Shown here: positions 61,178 to 62,658 of the stretch, in pieces
Numbering within the stretch: position 1 is the stretch's first letter
Layout of the letters: every line of letters starts with the position of its first letter
Source of the DNA: Candidatus Scatomonas pullistercoris
GTDB lineage: Bacteria; Bacillota; Clostridia; Lachnospirales; Lachnospiraceae
DNA: 62,658 bases
Assembly: GCA_018713515.1 (NCBI GenBank)
Contig: DVOO01000016.1
Coordinates: 1-62,658, forward strand
Direction: 5' to 3'
Notes under the pieces: generated by a model
What the model was told of the DNA's origin: nothing
The model's input: the letters and a program-made list of their open reading frames with translations, nothing else
The model's database searches: none
Translations under genes and position numbers: made by a program

Positions 61178-62658
61178 ATGAAGTTAAGTCCTCTTCTTAT
61201 TGTAAATTATCTGCAGAGCCGGTATTCGCTGGAAACAGACGCTTCCTGGGACAGCACCCTCACTCTGGGGCGTCCCGTTTTTCTGGACCTGGCTGAAAAC
61301 TGGCCGGAGAACCGTGTCTGTCTCTGCGGCACTGTGCCCGGGCATCTCTGTACCCGGCCCCTGCCGGACCATATTCTGGTCCTTTACACAGACACTTCCT
61401 CCTCTCTTCCGCCCCAGTCCTCCAACAAAATGCTGGAACTTTCCGCTTCCTGCGGTCTTCCGGAGCTTTTCAACTGTCTGCAGAAGCTTTTCGACTATTT
61501 CGACAGCTGGGATGACCGTCTCAATTCCCTGACCTGCCACGATGCCAGCATCCAGGAACTTCTGGACGCCAGCTTCTCTGTTTTCCGGAATCCCCTGCTT
61601 CTGCGGGCCGCCGACTTTTCTCTCCTGGCCTGTTCCAGTATTATCGATGAAAATCCGAAGCTGGCTCACCTGACCGATCCGGATTCCTCCTTTGAAACCT
61701 TAAGCATCTGCAAGCTGGATCCCCTGTATCTGGACGCCAGAAATCATACAGCCCCTTTTTATTTCCCGGAATATCTGTCCGGTTCCCGGGAGCTGTGCGT
61801 CAATCTCTTTCAGCACGGCAGCTACTCCCACCGACTGGTCGTGGCAGAGGAACTGGAGCCCATTCAGGCTTCTGCGGCACCGCTCCTGGAGCATCTGTCC
61901 GGATACGTCCAGACAATACTGAACCACAGCGAGCAGAGCAGCATCGGCGCCGGCTACACACTGGAGCATCTGCTTTCCGATATTATCAGTGAACAGCAGG
62001 CAAACTATTCCCTGATTGAAAATCAGCTGTCCGAGTTCGGCTGGTATTCCTCCCACAACTACTGCTGCATGAGCCTGAAGGTAGCTTCTCTGGATCAGCA
62101 GAACCTGACAACCAAATATCTCTGCAGCCATGTGGAGAAAATTGTTCCCGGATCCTGCGCTTTTCCCTACGGGGATGAACTGGTGATCTTCGTGAATCTG
62201 ACCCGGTATGACGGGACGGTGGATCAGCTGATCAACCGGATCGTTTTTTTCCTTCGCGATAATTTTCTGAAAACCGGCGTCAGCAATCCGGTCCAGGGAA
62301 CGCTTGAGCTGCGGCACTGCTATCTCCAGTCCCGCATCGCGCTGGATACGGGAAGCAAATACCAGACTTACCGGTGGATCCACAAATTTGAAGACATTTC
62401 CCTGAAGTACCTTCTGGAATGCTGCACCAGGGATCTGCCCACCCACATGGTCTGTTCTCCGAAGATCCTGACCCTGAAGGCCTACGATATCAAGCACCAC
62501 TCGGAATACTGCAAAACTCTGGAAACGTATCTGGATACCCATCTGAATGCCGTCCAGGCTTCCCAGCGCCTTTTTATTCACCGCAGCACTTTCCTCTACC
62601 GCCTGGAGAGGATCCGGGAACTGATCAGCATAGATTTTGAAGATATGGAGCAGCTTTT
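61178..62658 (+). CDS. PucR/CdaR-type transcriptional regulator 2, cut by window edge
   Basis: An open frame of 493 codons without stop reaches the right edge. It has the same layout as the regulator at 51.1 kb and ends in the PucR-type helix-turn-helix (LDTHLNAVQASQRLFIHRST then FLYRLERIRELISI). AGGAGA lies 7 bases before ATG 61178. Divergent from the folate methyltransferase operon, it is its likely regulator. Only a few C-terminal residues appear to be missing. Confidence 0.85.
   Translation, partial: MKLSPLLIVNYLQSRYSLETDASWDSTLTLGRPVFLDLAENWPENRVCLCGTVPGHLCTRPLPDHILVLYTDTSSSLPPQSSNKMLELSASCGLPELFNCLQKLFDYFDSWDDRLNSLTCHDASIQELLDASFSVFRNPLLLRAADFSLLACSSIIDENPKLAHLTDPDSSFETLSICKLDPLYLDARNHTAPFYFPEYLSGSRELCVNLFQHGSYSHRLVVAEELEPIQASAAPLLEHLSGYVQTILNHSEQSSIGAGYTLEHLLSDIISEQQANYSLIENQLSEFGWYSSHNYCCMSLKVASLDQQNLTTKYLCSHVEKIVPGSCAFPYGDELVIFVNLTRYDGTVDQLINRIVFFLRDNFLKTGVSNPVQGTLELRHCYLQSRIALDTGSKYQTYRWIHKFEDISLKYLLECCTRDLPTHMVCSPKILTLKAYDIKHHSEYCKTLETYLDTHLNAVQASQRLFIHRSTFLYRLERIRELISIDFEDMEQL

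Overview
The window looks like a chromosomal segment of an anaerobic Clostridia species, most likely a gut Lachnospiraceae with acetogen-like traits. The reasons are AGGAGG-type ribosome sites, GC-rich coding with AT-rich promoters, a ferredoxin-fused EtfA lactate-dehydrogenase operon, a corrinoid/RACo methyl-transfer system, MsmX-type sugar ABC transport and a sulfoquinovosidase operon. The species cannot be named from the sequence alone. No rRNA, IS element, phage or CRISPR array was seen. There is one tRNA.

Layout. 0-0.7 kb: the end of a type III toxin-antitoxin locus (RNA repeats, terminator, CptN/ToxN-like toxin). 0.8-6.3 kb (minus strand): xylulokinase, patatin, and a csoR-copA copper operon whose last gene seems to contain an internal start for a free CopZ. 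6.5-11.2 kb (plus): etfB-etfA-lctD-ykvI, an Etf-coupled 2-hydroxyacid (lactate) oxidation operon. 11.3-16.0 kb: Gfo/Idh dehydrogenase, small membrane protein, 2-hydroxyacid dehydrogenase, aminotransferase, DUF6106-like protein.

16.1-30.7 kb (minus) is the most striking block. It is one 14-gene run with one promoter, an overlapping palindromic operator and a divergent ROK repressor. It encodes a sulfoquinovosidase (all five diagnostic YihQ residues conserved), a sugar-isomerase-fold protein, an ABC importer with ATPase, a TauE/SafE exporter, a short sulfofructose-type transaldolase, a second longer transaldolase, an RpiB-like isomerase lacking the usual phosphate-site and ring-opening histidines, a split transketolase and an Fe-type alcohol dehydrogenase. 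The parts for both the sulfo-transaldolase and the sulfo-transketolase routes of sulfoquinovose breakdown thus lie in one transcript. The adjacent pocR-like / gldA / dhaKL genes (32.3-36.5 kb) could use the glycerol that sulfoquinovosidase releases from sulfoquinovosyl glycerol.

36.5-39.1 kb: MATE transporter, AraC regulator, tRNA-Lys(CTT). 39.3-50.7 kb (minus): seven divergent uroporphyrinogen-decarboxylase-fold (MtaA/MtbA-like) methyltransferase paralogues, two MFS transporters, and a small G3E GTPase paired with a His-rich protein. 51.1-52.5 kb: PucR-type regulator. 52.5-57 kb: a DnaA-box-like cluster, thioredoxin reductase, a duplicated-domain lipoprotein and a DUF885 protein. 57.0-61.0 kb (minus): two corrinoid proteins, a RACo-like corrinoid reactivator and a methyltetrahydrofolate:corrinoid methyltransferase. 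With the UroD-fold enzymes these give all four parts of an acetogen-type demethylase, probably feeding methyl groups from methoxylated or methylated compounds into folate C1 metabolism. A second PucR-type regulator runs off the right edge.
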